Numbered from the stretch's first letter, positions 45,106-57,530 are shown. The stretch is 64,000 bases of DNA from Ceratothoa steindachneri (GCA_963969495.1 OZ018328.1:127798045-127862044); one strand, 5' to 3'. Program-made: numbers and translations. The notes: a model not told the origin generated them from the sequence alone.

Positions 45106-48100
45106 CTGAAAAGGAAATAAAAAAAATATAACATGGATGAGTAAACGATAGTTTGTATGTTTACTTATTAAAATTTTTTTTTAACTTTTCCATAAAGTAT
45201 AGGTGGCTTTTCTATATGTAAACTTAAATAAATGTACATACACTACTGGCCAAAAATACTCGCCCAAGCCCAAAATTTAAAAGAAAACAAAATATGCCAC
45301 ATATAAAGGAAGGTAAATGAAATAATAGCGTAGTTATAGTTAGATTTTAATGTACCATGAATAACAACAAAAGATACAGAGTTCGTGAACAATAACATTA
45401 AATGGTTTACTCAACAAAATATCCTCTCTTTGCCTTGAAGTCTGCATAACATATTCATGGCATCTAATAGTTTTAGGTTAATTAATTAAAATATGCAAGC
45501 AAACTGTTCGATATCGATTATAAATTTGTTGTTTGCTTCTCTCTCACTCTTCTGTCCAAATACACTTACAAAATTTCGATAACTCATACAATCAGGAGAC
45601 TGGATGGCCAATCCATGAATGTCTTCTGTCCTTCCCCTTCTTTCCTTACCAAATAACTACGACACTGTTTGAAACTGTGTTAAGTATCATTGACTTGAGA
45701 AAAATTACATTTAGACCAATAATACGGGTTCCAGATGGGATGGAATGTCAATGAAAAAATTAATAACAGCCATGCTGGTCTAATTTTATAAAATATTCTT
45801 CACTGAATCTCCAGAAAAAGAGCCCCAAACTATCATATTTCGTCCGCTATGCTTCACAGTTAGCACAATATACTGAGGAGCATTTGGTCACTAACAACTC
45901 TTGTCCTTAAAATAAATTTTACTATTGGCGAAAAAAGTTTCAAATTTATACTCATTGGTGCAAAGAAAGCACTCTTTTCCACTTATGGACTTCACAGTTC
46001 AAGCTTTTAAGCGAAAGCTAGCCCTTGCTCTATTTTATTTACTTAGAAAATTCTTTGTTGTCACTCATGCAGAAATCCCAGCATCTCAACCTAATTTACA
46101 CCCTTGTATTGGGAACGTTTGCTTCGTCTGTGTTTGTTTAATTGCTTTAGTATTTCTAGAGCAGTAAGGTGGGATTTTCAGATGAATGAATTTTGCTGAT
46201 CTTTTTTTATACTTTGAGGCATTTTGCGACTATCCTTTCTGTTGTCTATCGTGTAATATTCCTCTCTAGCAAAACTTCTTGGTAGAATACCTCAATGTAT
46301 AGGGCTGTATTTTAAGATTTTCACATATTTTTTTTTTATATGACATTCCTTTCTTGAAAATATTTATATGATGCTTTGTGTTTCATAATGGATTTTTATG
46401 AGTAAGGAACTATAATAATCCAAGTTGAAGTGATTTTGAATTTGGTTGAACAATATATGCTTTAAAATTGTGATTAGAGTTACTGAAATATGAAAGTTAA
46501 CGAAATTTGGTGAACAAATTTATTATACTATCAATAGTTTAGGATATTAACGATAAAATTAAAAATATAAATTTTAGCAATTCTTTTAAACTACTGTTTT
46601 ACGAAAACTTTGATATTAACAGAAGTTTAAAAACTGAAAATAAAATAGAACTTGCTTTATCTCCGTAATTCTAACTTTTTTTAAAAAAAATCAGTAATAA
46701 AGAATCAATTACCACAATTTCGATAAAAAATTATGCGCTCATTCGAGTTTATTGAAAAATTTGATGTTTCACTATTTATGGTCGGTTGTGCATATGACAA
46801 AAGATAGGTACGTATATACGTAAGCATCCATAAATACTTTGGTAACAGGTTTATTTGAATTTTTAGAATTAGTTTTCTTTTTTCCCTGAGAGAGAATCTT
46901 ATTAAGCCTCATTCTATTTATTACGTGCAGCGATTTAAGTATAATTAGGAAATTTTATAAGAAATTAAATTTGTTGCATATTTCAATTACACGAATCTAA
47001 ACGGTATTTAAGTGAACTTTCTCGTGCAAATTATTTATCACTCTGATTATCATAACAAATATTTATTCTATCAATTCAATATTAGAATAGAATTATGCAC
47101 TACCCTGGTCATTAGTGAATATAATAATCTAAATTTTTAGCTACTATTGTAATATAGCTACTAAAATTATCACTTTTGCTAACATTGCAGCTTTCTATAA
47201 GTTCGTGTTTACAAAAAATTCTGCCCAGGCATCTGCGCCTTGATAGTTATGTTTAAATCAACAATAAGTGAACGAGTCAATCGATCATTAAGAGAACATG
47301 AAAGTAACATTTGAATTAGTTAATAGAAGTACAGTAAACAATGAATTGGATTTTGCACAATAGTCAGTTAGCACGTTTATCCTAATTTGGCTTATATATG
47401 ATCTAGAATAATTTTATTAGAACTTAGATCTCATATATTAATCACCTAAGCTTTTCATAGGATACATTTTAGGTTATTCCGTGGCCTTAATTTATATAAG
47501 GCTGATTGCTATTTTTACTCAATTTTATTACTGTTAATTTTTTTAAATTTTGGACTTTGTCGCTAATATATGAGCGTTATGGGGTGAACGTGATAAAAAT
47601 ATCCTGATATCTTTAATTTCGTGCTCGGAACTTTTAATTGGAATACCTGAATAAAATATTTTTCTATTTCTGAAGAAATGGGGGCTAAACATTTTATATA
47701 ATGAAACAGAAGGAAAAACTTAAAATAGATTTTATTGCATTCTTCTTTTGTAAAAAATAATTGCACTCTCATTCTTTTAAAGAAAATTAATTGACTTCAT
47801 TAGACCAATAATAATGATAATTAATCCATTTAGAAACTTTTCCGTTCACTCGCTCACCGATTAATGTAAGATAATCAATCTAATATGACCACGTCCAGGC
47901 ACATGACAGCAAAAATGAAGAATTTATTTTCTATAACAAAGATTTCAATTGCAACACTGAGAGATAGTCTAAAAAATTCAGTTTAATTTCGTTAATTTGA
48001 ATTCCCCTATCTTTGTTACAATTCTTGCAATGGATAATTGAATTAAACTTAAATCGCTGACACTTAGAGTTGAAGAAGCTAGCGTTATTAGTCTATAATA

Positions 48101-49159
48101 TTTCCGATATTTTTTACCATTATTTTTAAAATCATTCACTTTTCTTATTTTGTTTATCCTCCCCCTTATTCTTTTGAAAGCTTAAATAGACCCGCAAACA
48201 AATGACCCTGTGAATTTCGGCTCTATTGAAACGGCCGTATCTCTTACTAGCTTAATGAATAAGGACTTTGGATTATAATACTAGTTATTATGCTACAATC
48301 CTAGAAAGGACGGTCACAAGAAATTGCGTCGTCCGTAGGGACAAGACGAATATTATCGAAGAGTATGACCTCATTGTATGAGAAAGGTATGGAGATGGAA
48401 GGATGACCTTCAACTCTTCTGTTATTTGTGGCCGACAAAACCGCGTCTGATAGACCCCTCTTTATCGTTAAACGGTGCGCTGCAGGGCTCGATAGTGCCA
48501 CGACTACCTTTTAAGTGTTGTTCTGCTGAGTGTTTGTGGGCAATTCTAGGTTGCAGAAGGGGCCAATTTTTAGAAACTAACTTTCAAAATTATGTTTTAT
48601 GTAATTTTTAAAGTACAAATAAATCATTGTTCTTTGAAAGTACCTACATATAATGATATACGTTTCAATATTTCGAGCACGAATACCCCACGAATCAACA
48701 TGAACATTTTGAGGGATGGATCGGTAAGACACACGTCTAACCTTGCGCCTAATTTTAGCTGACGTCTACCTGTCTATGGTTAAAATGATAGATTGTCCTA
48801 TCACCTAAAGACCAATTTTATATTATAATCATGAATTATTATTTTTTCTTCATCATACTATGCACTGCTATATAAAAGATATACATACATACGAACATAC
48901 AATATATTATTTCACCTTGGATTTAGCCTTAGAATTATTATACCTCAGATTTCATGAAAAATACAAAGGTACGGAAACTATATGTAGAAAAGATCATGGC
49001 ATTAGTAAACCCCAAAAAACTACTAATGGAAATTGAATGGTTTAAAAAATATACATATTCTAGTGGATTTATTCAGATTTTCCCGTCTTATTGTATATCT
49101 AGATATAGTTTCTCTTCCTTTTAGAGCCACTAGTGACCAGTGAGCAACACAAATTCAAG
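45106..49159. other. AT-rich DNA (probably upstream intron), nothing firm
   Basis: No recognised domain. A 40-codon hydrophobic minus-strand block near 47860-47990 lacks a usable donor. A slightly less AT-rich island at 48200-48560 has short overlapping frames of unknown nature. Confidence 0.4.
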
Positions 49160-49186
49160 TATGGTAAAGAAAGGAAGATCTTTAAA

Positions 49187-49730
49187 TTATTGACAGTTTC
49201 TAGTTGAGGCAGAGTCGTGTATTTTTCTATTGAGAAGCAGACTAATTTGTCTCAGAAATAATGATTTGGGATAGCCATTGGAAGTAAAGAATTTTGTTAG
49301 GAATTCGAATTCTAAATGTAGGGCTGGAAAAGTTGAAGACAAGTTATATGCTCTATGAAAGAGAGTAAGAATGGCATTAATTTTGAATTTAAAATCACAG
49401 AAGCTAAAAAAACTTAAACCAGGGTTGTAAAAAATGGGTTTTCGGTAAACATTTGACGTGAATTGATTGTCTATTCGGGTAATATTCACGTCAAGAAACG
49501 ATATGCTATTATTTTTTTTCGAGCTCACAGGAAAATTTAATATTTGCGTGTTTAGAATTTAAATAATTGAGGAAAAGTGTACAATATTCCTCATGCCTAA
49601 ATAATAAAAAAGTGTCTTCTACATAGCGCCTCTATAAAACCAGACGAAAAATTAATGGGACAGTCATCAAGCCAAAGTGTTTCATAATAACACATAAAAA
49701 CATTCCTCTCGTCTCATCTGGATCCCCCCT
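49187..49730 (-). pseudogene. PLE reverse transcriptase fragment with YVED
   Basis: From about 49715 the minus-strand frames read NVFMCYYETLWLDDCPINF. The palm C box follows at 49614-49625, where the expected Y-(V/I)-D-D is now Y-V-E-D. Next come LFLNYLNSKHANIKFSCEL, SISFLDVNITRIDNQF and SFCDFKFKINAILTLFHRAY, up to 49187. This is the C-terminal half of a PLE RT of a different subfamily from that at 37-39 kb. Several frameshifts split it. The sequence upstream of 49725 is unrelated, so the copy is 5'-truncated, as is usual for target-primed insertion. Confidence 0.85.
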
Positions 49731-49990
49731 ACTCTCGCCTTCAAGGATTTCCAGTTTCCCGGTTGAGACTTCAGGCCGAGCTGCATCAGAATCTCGAATT
49801 TTGGAGGTGCATTTATCTGGAGAAGAGATGCCATCGCCCGTCTTCAAGGAGGAGCGCGAACCCATTTTCTGATCTTTTTCCCCTTTATCCTCGTCACCAT
49901 CAGGATATTCGGCCGAGAATCACGACCATTTTCCGTCTCCATTTCCCCACGCCGACTCGCTAAAGGATTCCCCTTCCTCGAGGTGACCCC
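49731..49990. other. Less AT-rich block joined to PLE truncation point, unidentified
   Basis: The minus-strand frame here is hydrophilic (Ser, Asp, Glu, Arg) and runs without a stop into the PLE fragment, but only by chance of frame. No family was recognised. It could be a segment of the pre-insertion site or of another element. Confidence 0.35.
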
Positions 49991-51020
49991 TTTAAGGTGA
50001 TACAACCCTTGCTTCTATCTCCCATTAATTGACCCACTTTCCAACATATCAATATTCCCTCCGTATAACTGATTTATAGTATCCCATTTAAAAGCTGATT
50101 AACAAGTAATTAACGTTACCCGATTCCCAATTAATTTATATTCTGTCAGTATTGTCCTTATTTACATTACCTATATTTTCCGTATGTTTATATATATATG
50201 TTAACTAGTGACTATTTAAAATTTTATTTTTGGTCTTCGCTCTTTAAATATATCCTTGAACTGTAACTTAGTAGACGCATTACACGATATCGGCCTCTGT
50301 AGTAGAATCGCACTCTTATACCTCGTAATTAACGGATTACTTTTACGAAGTGAACGCACTTGTACGTAGCGAAGGACGCGTACGTACATTAGAGGATATA
50401 TGTATATATAACTTTATATATACATATTCTCGTGGCTTTTACTTCTTTCCTCTCAACCAATAGATACATATGTACTCGTATGTGTATATATAGACGTATC
50501 GTCTGGGGATGTGACCTATTCCTCGACAGCAAGCAATGAGAACTACTTGCATATTATATACAAACTTCAAAGTAGTATTCCTCAAATACTAGATCTCAAG
50601 CACAGAATTTTTAAACATATTTCTAGCCATAAAACACTACAGACATTTATCCAAAGGCACCCACAGTGATGTTTTCCCAATTGTACATAAGGCGATTATG
50701 GGATTATTCTACTCTCATTTGATAAGGCAGTTACCTAATGAAGCTTATCCACTCTTACTCATATATTCAATATACAAATGAAACTAGACATTTCCTTCAC
50801 AGAGAATCTTAATGATGCATCACAAGTATCCATTTCCCCAATGGGCACATCGTTAACCACTCTTAACCGTTTCCTTCTTTCTTGATTCTAAATAACTATT
50901 AGAGCCTTTCTGGGGACATAATTTTTTCCATTATAACTTCATTTACTAAATGTTTAGTCAGTAGATTTGAAAGCTAAATCTTTGAAACCGCCTGCTAAAC
51001 CTAGCTCAAATTCCATACGT
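49991..51020. other. AT-rich DNA with a short inverted repeat
   Basis: An inverted repeat around 50395-50432 (GATATATGTATATATA with a complementary arm) is the only structure noted. No gene was recognised. Confidence 0.4.

Positions 51021-51023
<3 letters not shown>

Positions 51024-51062
<39 letters not shown>
51024..51062. repeat. (AT)n microsatellite
   Basis: About 39 bp of pure AT repeat at the 3' side (minus sense) of a PLE end, a typical location for PLE insertions. Confidence 0.95.
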
Positions 51063-51066
<4 letters not shown>

Positions 51067-51129
51067 TTCACCTAGATTTCTTCTACAAAGCTTGAGACTA
51101 ATATTGAGTAAGAAGGACAAAGCGAAGAA

Positions 51130-51195
51130 GGTGGGTCCCATCTTTAATTCCAACGTTTCGGGTTATAACAAAACCCATCTCCAGGAGCTAAAAAC
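51130..51195 (-). other. PLE terminal motif, hammerhead-like
   Basis: The minus strand reads CTCCTGGAGATGGGTT, then a 7-base loop, then AACCCGAAACGTTGG. GGGTT and AACCC form a five-pair stem between a CTGGAGA box and GAAA. A hammerhead core would need CUGANGA. The A at the fourth position is G here, and there is one extra base before the stem. The motif CTG(A)AGATGGG...CCCGAAACGTTGG is familiar from PLE ends in invertebrates. It is likely the remnant of the element's structured terminal repeat, but catalysis is not supported by this copy. Confidence 0.5.
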
Positions 51196-51475
51196 AAGTT
51201 CTAAATGTGTAATCTAAGCCTAAAGACATAAATAACAGCACAAGTTCAAAGTTAAAAACCACAGATCAGAGAAAATCACAAAAACGACGTTAAAAATATA
51301 AAATGAACGTTACGTTAATGAACAAACAAAATAGTGAGGTAAAGAAAAGCAAAATATTTTCAAAGAGATTCTATCAACTAAGGACTAACAAAGTAAACGT
51401 AATATTACAAAATTAAAAAATTGAAATGGAAAAATAGAGAATTGGATACAAATAAGGTAAAACTAAAATACAGAC

Positions 51476-52131
51476 ACTGAAACATTACCTTACATGGTCG
51501 GATCACAATGAAGAGTGAAAACAGGAAGGAATTTAAAGAATGAATACAGATTGGTTAAATATAAACAAGGAAAGGATGACGTGCCCTCAATTAAATTTGA
51601 GTGGTTGTATTCAATACAGAGTGATTCTTTAATGCGGAGAGATGAAATAGATTTAGCAAATTTTAAGACAGAAAAATCATTTAAGGACACGTCTGTTTTA
51701 CAATCAATAGCATGTTTCCTGATGGAAGAAAACTGTTTGTTACTTAATGTTTTACCGGTTCTATGGCTAATTCTCATGTGAGAACAAAAGCGCGACTGTA
51801 GAGTACGTACTGTGCTTCCTATATAGGTCCCCAACTTACAGCTAGGGCAAATGAATTGATATACAATTCACGAACTAAACGGTGTGGGAATACTGTCCTT
51901 CACTTTAAAGAAATAAAAATTACCAATATTTTTGTTATTGATTGTAAAACAGACGTGTCCTTAAATGATTTTTTCGTCTTAATATTTACTGAATCTATTT
52001 CTTCTCTCCGCATTAAAGAAACACTCTGTATTAAATACAACCACTCAATCTGTATTCATTCTTTAAATTCCTTCCTGTTTTCATTCGTCATTGTGATCCG
52101 ACTATGTATGGTAATGTTTCAGTGTCTATAT
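51476..52131. repeat. Foldback: inverted copies of a PLE end
   Basis: The left arm, 51476-51712, read in reverse matches the right arm, 51944-52131. Both contain GATTGTAAAACAGACGTGTC and TTTCATTG...GATCCGAC-type ends. The right arm lacks about 47 bp present in the left. The centre is about 230 bp. Confidence 0.9.
51490..51876 (-). pseudogene. PLE GIY-YIG endonuclease fragment
   Basis: From just after a TGA near 51878 the minus strand reads IVYQFICPSCKLGTYIGSTV, with the (G)TYIG core. RTLQSRFCSHMRISHRTGK follows, then KHAIDCKTDVSLNDFSVL and SSLRIKESLCIEYN. This is the single-strand-nicking nuclease that PLEs carry after the RT. The frame is open to 51490. The RT is absent: upstream sequence is instead an inverted copy of the nuclease's own end (51944-52131). 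The tail motif and the (AT)n lie 300-460 bp downstream. Confidence 0.85.
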
Positions 52132-52339
52132 TTGTTCTGCCACACTCTTTAGCCGAGTTATTGACTTGTTGATTTTATTGAAAAGCTTCCTCTTGTAGGT
52201 GCACACTGCACAATAGCCAATGTCATGACTGGGCCTAGCATGCGGTCTCGGTCATAAAGTGGCTAAATCAATAATGAAGCGTGACAAAATTTCATGTATG
52301 TGTGAACTCCTGCAGAGAAGTTCAGACACACACACGCAC

Positions 52340-52345
52340 ACATCC

Positions 52346-52415
<70 letters not shown>
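52340..52415. repeat. (AC)n then (AT)n microsatellite
   Basis: CA-rich run followed by about 60 bp AT repeat. The open frames across it are translated repeat. Confidence 0.95.
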
Positions 52416-52418
<3 letters not shown>

Positions 52419-52839
52419 AAAGATAATGGTAAACCACAATATTTGATCAAGATTTTATTTATAACTATCGGACTAGTTTCGGAAACATGCCAATTTCAAC
52501 TAATAATGAAGAAACTATATGATGAAGTATATAGAAAGAACAGAGAGGGATAACTGTGTAGCACAGACGATCAGGTTATCGTAGAGGAAAAGAGTACGGA
52601 AATAACTTGAAAGGGGATGGAAGAGTGAATAGGTCGGTGGCTAGACACAGATGCGTTGTGTAGTTGGATGTGTCTCGGGGTGTTCGTCACAGGACGACGC
52701 TTGGGGAAGGAGATCGTGTCTGTATAGTAGGAAACGCGTTATTCAGGATGCTCTTAACTTAAGCGTTGAACGGTATGGGCTGCAGGTGGTCATGAAGAAA
52801 CTAGGCAAGGAACACATTATATATAAGGTAAGACACATC
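52416..52839. other. Spacer with PLE-like terminal words
   Basis: Contains GGACTAGTTTCGGAAACATG at about 52470, a word similar to PLE 3' ends, directly after the (AT)n tract. Otherwise nothing recognised. Confidence 0.35.
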
Positions 52840-52899
52840 CTAAACAAAATGAAACAGCAAATAAAAATCTGGGAAAACACTCGAGTGAATCTGGTGTGA

Positions 52900-53260
52900 A
52901 TTACAAGCTAAACAAAGTGAAATGAAAGCGGAAACAATGTAGAGAGTTGCGAATCTTCGAGACACATTGTTTCTGGGGGGTATAAATGCGATTGGTGACT
53001 CTTTTCGATATATATTTGTGAAATTTGTATTGCCCCTCAGATAAATTGAAATTATCAACTTTGTTGATGAGGATGGATTCTGCAATGTTCTTCTCAATAT
53101 AATTGTTTGATTTCTAAATGATTTTTTAAATTAAAATCAATTCTATGGTCGTGCTTTTGCATGTACGTAAAGAGAATTGAAGAGTTCGTACACCTTCTGT
53201 TATCAGCTAAATGTTCTTTCATCCTCTTATTAAAGTCCCCTGACTCTTCGTGCGTTAGAA
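52900..53260 (-). pseudogene. PLE GIY-YIG C-terminal fragment
   Basis: The minus strand reads SGDFNKRMKEHLADNRR, then CTNSSILFTYMQKHDHRIDF (about 53250-53130). After a frameshift it continues IEKNIAESILINKVDNFNLS. This is the second half of the GIY-YIG nuclease (catalytic R..EH region and the distal ...HRIDF). The YIG-containing part is missing or unrecognisable. It is a third PLE lineage in the window. Confidence 0.7.
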
Positions 53261-53880
53261 CTTTAATTGATAAAATTCCGGGTTGTTTATCTTTACTATA
53301 AATATATAGGTGTGTTATCCCTAGAAATAGCAACCTAATAGTAGTGAAATTATTTCCTTTTATTTGTTGATTATCTTCAGGAAATTTGAGATAGAGACAC
53401 AGAATCCATGGTTTAAGTGGAGGAAGAAGTTCTTCGCAAACATGGCTTAGGTGATACTTTCCTTCCAAGTTCTGAAAGTTTAGCCGAACATGTCTGTTCC
53501 GATATGTCTCGCTTCTGAGTATGTAGGACTGTAGCCTCTCCGTCTCCTGAAACCATGTAGCTTCGGGTTGTGTTGTTTTTATTAACTAAGAAGGCATTGA
53601 ATTAGTTAGCTTTTATCTTCTCCAGAATTCCCCTGACAAACTTAAAGAGGTAGTTTGGGCGGAAGTTTGCCAGATCTGTTGAGCCTTTATTCACCTTTAG
53701 GGAAAGAATCCCTTTGGATGTTTTCCGGGCACCATAACAATAAATAATATTCATCGTAGGATGTTTGGAATGAAATTTATAAAATATAATTTTGTCTATC
53801 CTGACATTCCTAGGCCTCTCTTCCGGAACATCTTTATTGTTTCGGTGAGTTCAAGTAACGTAAGATTTTGCTACTCTGCT
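53261..53880. other. Region between PLE and Gag relics, unclear
   Basis: The minus-strand frame at 53094-53468 continues above 53260 without recognisable PLE sequence. A Cys/His-containing stretch near 53700-53800 could be the damaged end of the Gag. Not resolved. Confidence 0.3.
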
Positions 53881-54784
53881 TCCTTCTATAGGTCTCTCAC
53901 TGCACGCATTTCTAACTCTTGGGTTGGTTTCTGGTAAACCCAAACTTGTGTTGCGGGGAAAATGGTTCTTCTTGACCTCCTTGGGGTAGAGGTCATGACT
54001 GGAAGCGTGAAGGTCGGCTTCTTCCACACATTCCTTGAAAGTGGACGCTCTTATGTCCGCTATGAAGGCCTTTATTTCGTTAGAGAGGCTCGAGATCAGT
54101 TGATCCCTTAGAATGAAGTCGATTAGCGACTCATAAACATAAGATGCTTGGGCGGAATTCAGCCAGAATTGGAAGTTACGCCAAAGCGTGAATCAAATTT
54201 TTTGTAGGTTTGGACTGGCTGTATTCGTGCAGAGCGGAATCTTACCCTATAAAATTCTGGATTCATGTTAATAGCATAACGAAGTTTTGCCTTTAGGGTT
54301 GAATAATCAAGGGTGGCCTCTGAAGGAAGCGCAATGTATATGTCCCAAAGACGATGGTTCAGGAGTGGAAGTAGCCGGGCGACACCATCTGATTCCAAGT
54401 CTCAATTGATGACTTCGAAGATTTCTCGAAGTGCGTTAAATAGGAGCAAAACTCTTCTCCATCCTTGTATTCAGAGAGTTTTAGTGAGGGTGCCTGAGCC
54501 TGTTCATTTCTATATCCTACGGAGTTTATCTTGACCTAGTCACGGCTTATCTCTCTTTCTCATGCTGCCTAATTCTTTCTTCGCTCCTGATTCTCTCTGC
54601 GCTTTTCTTTCTCTCTCTTCTGCTTCTCTCTCTGTTTTTCTATCTTTGGCTTCTGCTTTGCTTCTCTCTGTGCTTTTCTTTCCGTAAGTTCGTTACGTTT
54701 CTCCTTCTAGACATAAGCGATTAACTCTTTCTCAGATAAGCCTAAGATCTGCCCTTGCCTATGAAAACGATCGAATGAAGACAT
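53880..54784 (-). pseudogene. LTR retrotransposon Gag (Ty3/gypsy type), broken
   Basis: The start at 54784 reads MSSFDRFHRQGQILGLSEKE. A TAG about 25 codons in interrupts it. A charged coiled-coil follows (KEKRNELTERKAQREA), then a run of Glu/Arg repeats. The capsid-like region has LESDGVARLLPLLNHR, LWDIYIALPSEATLDYSTLK (about 54350) and EFYRVRFRSARI. Further down is YESLIDFILRDQLISSLS, then EIKAFIADIRASTFKECVEEADLHASSHD near 54000. This SCAN-like capsid pattern is common in gypsy-type elements of aquatic invertebrates. Gag forms the particle that holds element RNA. No protease, RT or integrase follows, so only the 5' end of the element remains. Confidence 0.78.
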
Positions 54785-55195
54785 CCCGGATATATTACTT
54801 TCAACTTTTGCACACGAAAAAGCTACCAGAGCTATTAAGGCTTTACCCATAAAATTTTAACTTTACTAACGACAAAATTATTAAAAATCCCTGGTAAAAA
54901 TCGGGCGAAGACAAAAAAAAAAATAAAGAGGAAATCTGACTCATGACACATAAATGGCGGTTACTATTACCGCTTAGCTATTATCCTCTTTTAAGGAAAT
55001 AGGAAAATTGTGGACACACTACACAAGAAGGAGCTTAAAAATTAGTCAGTACCTATCATTAAAAAAAAGTGTCCTCATATATTGGTTGTTCAAATATTCA
55101 TGGTAATGCAGCTGCTATTAGTTGAACTTAGTGCTTTAAAATCAGGTAGGGTGGATTCTTCAGAGCTACCCAAAGCCTGACGCCAAATTATATAA

Positions 55196-55216
55196 ATATA
55201 TATATATATATATATC
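55196..55216. repeat. (TA)n microsatellite
   Basis: Short run near the presumed LTR edge. Confidence 0.85.
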
Positions 55217-55420
55217 TTTATTCTTTATGTAGAAGTATGGCCAAGTGTACGGGGATATACGCACACAGGCTCTAAGGTTGGTTGAGCAAGGCAAAAACGG
55301 TTATTGTTCTAAGAGTAGAATTGGAATAGTTATCTGCAGCTGCGTGACCAAGGTATATTCCAAACACAACGACAAAAATAGATTTTAATATAGACTAGAT
55401 AAAGGGTACACAATAAAATA

Positions 55421-55424
<4 letters not shown>

Positions 55425-55485
<61 letters not shown>
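55425..55485. repeat. (TA)n microsatellite
   Basis: About 60 bp of TA repeat inside the LTR-like region. Confidence 0.95.
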
Positions 55486-55489
<4 letters not shown>

Positions 55490-55668
55490 ACACGAATAAG
55501 ACGGAATTAGGTTCCGAATACTGATTGAATAACCAGGGTTATTGAATGATTATAATAGGAGATTTAAGGGGGAGTGATAAATTCTGTTCCTTTGAACCTC
55601 GACAGTAAAGCAGGGCAAACTTGATTACTAACGGGTGTAGACGGAAACCCGAATAGGGTGATACTACG

Positions 55669-55835
55669 TTCTCCAAACTCTGATTTAACAAAATGCGTGC
55701 CTCTTTTCCTTAAGAGTTCACCGGACGAACTTCCGAGGAGCGGGAGGTGATTTCTCCAAACTCGGATTGAACGAGAAAATGGGCCTCTTCTACTGAAAAG
55801 GTCACCAGAAGTACTTCAGAGGACGGCTTTTCTAA
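55669..55835. repeat. Tandem pair, 83-bp unit
   Basis: TTCTCCAAACTC(T/G)GATT(T/G)AAC starts at 55669 and again at 55752. Each is followed by GCCTCTT, TTCACCGG or GTCACCAG, GAACTTC or GTACTTC, and GAGGA. About one base in five differs. Tandem repeats like this are common in LTR U3 regions as enhancer units, which is an inference here. Confidence 0.88.
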
Positions 55836-56300
55836 TCTTTGATCTGAAGACGCTTGAGAAAGGTTGAGGTTGCCTCAAGAGACTATTCTCCCTGTCCAAA
55901 AGTTATGAGTGTGATATCCAGCTCTTCCGTTGCCTGCGACCGTCACTAAACACTTCGCGGGCGAGACCGCCGTTCAAGCAAATCTCCGTTCGGGTAAGCG
56001 TTGTCTGACCCAATCTGCGGGTAATCCTTGGGAGGGGAAATATATATCTAGATTTTTCCAAAACATGGAGAGGGAGAAGGACCTTCTCGAACCTTCATTA
56101 TCTGCTGGGGCAACAGAGCGTGTCCTTACGGGAAAGTGTAAGAGAGGCCGGGATCAGCGGGTCTAGAGGAAGGACCAGCGCTTGAAGCCTTAAAAGTTGT
56201 TTTGAGGCAAACCTACAAATAGGCGAATAATCTCCCGACTCGGGGGTAGGGAAGAATAAGACGGCAGGGAGATATACTTTAATCACAGCGTCATACCTCG

Positions 56301-56687
<387 letters not shown>

Positions 56688-56949
56688 GCTTGTATTTTTA
56701 TATATTAAAAATTTGATCATACATTTATTTCTTCTTCTTTAAGCTGGCACTCTGAGAAGTAAAGTTCTACAACGAAAAACATCAAATAATGTATTACCAT
56801 CAGTAAACTATAAGTGCGCAGAAAAATCAGTAAAAAAAACTCTAATTGTTGAGCTGTAAATGTGACAGTGCCCAAGCAAGTGTCAAGAAATTAGCTCGTG
56901 TATGAGATGATTGACTAATATTGACCAAAATATGAAAAATTGATTATAC

Positions 56950-57530
56950 TCTAAAATGTGAAATATCATTGTAGAAGAATAGGGTCGAAGAGCGACCACG
57001 TACCCTTCTGTACCAACGTGGTCTCGAGATCACCGCATGGAGATTTGAAAGCGCGGCTGATCTACGGGAGGATGCGGTCCACGCCGTTTTATTGCACCCC
57101 AGCTGTATTTGCTTAGGAAAACATTTTCGTCGTCTCACATGGCCTCCAAGCCAGCCTCCCTGCCCTCCAGCATAGATCGAAGTTCTTCGAACATTCTACG
57201 CGAACTTTATCTCGTTTCTCCCGAAGAAGTCGCAGCCTTTTCCCTAAGATCGCACGAGTTGTGGAAGCTCCCACCAAGCCGTTAAAACGACCCTGCAGAC
57301 CGTATATATAATCACCCGACTCTGTTTAGCGTGTAGCACTTCAAGACTTTCCGTCTAATTCCGTGTACGAACTAAAGAAATGCTCGCCCGTCGCCATCTG
57401 AGACAACGACGATCTAGATTCGAAGACAAAGGCTAAATCGACATCCGTGAACTCTCCAATAGTCAATCTGCGAGTATCTAACGAGGATTTTCATCTCCGA
57501 AGGAGAATATATTAACAGAGAAAAATATTT
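56950..57530 (+). promoter_or_regulatory. GC-richer island with TATA-like core, possible solo LTR
   Basis: A block distinctly less AT-rich than its flanks. At about 57300 it has GACCGTATATATAATCACCC, a TATA box in GC-richer surroundings. About 25-30 bases later comes CTCTGTTTAGCGTG, where a start site would fall. No open frame follows and no second copy was seen in the window. It could be a solo LTR or the promoter of an unrecognised transcript. Confidence 0.3.

Larger units (their letters stand above)
55150..56300 (-). other. LTR-like leader region of the Gag element, boundaries unsure
   Basis: About 400 bp upstream of Gag the minus strand has AATTTGGCGTCAGGCTTTGG, a TGG-starting word of the sort used as a primer binding site. 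It is preceded by AATAAAG, a polyadenylation-type signal, as expected at an LTR 3' edge. The DNA above, to about 56300, is less AT-rich, with internal repeats and an (AT)n insertion. A second LTR was not found, so ends cannot be set. Confidence 0.4.

Noticed and set aside
47860..47990. Hydrophobic minus-strand block that might be an upstream membrane exon
   Set aside because: Acceptor-like sequences exist, but every frame stops before the only donor-like GTGAGC.
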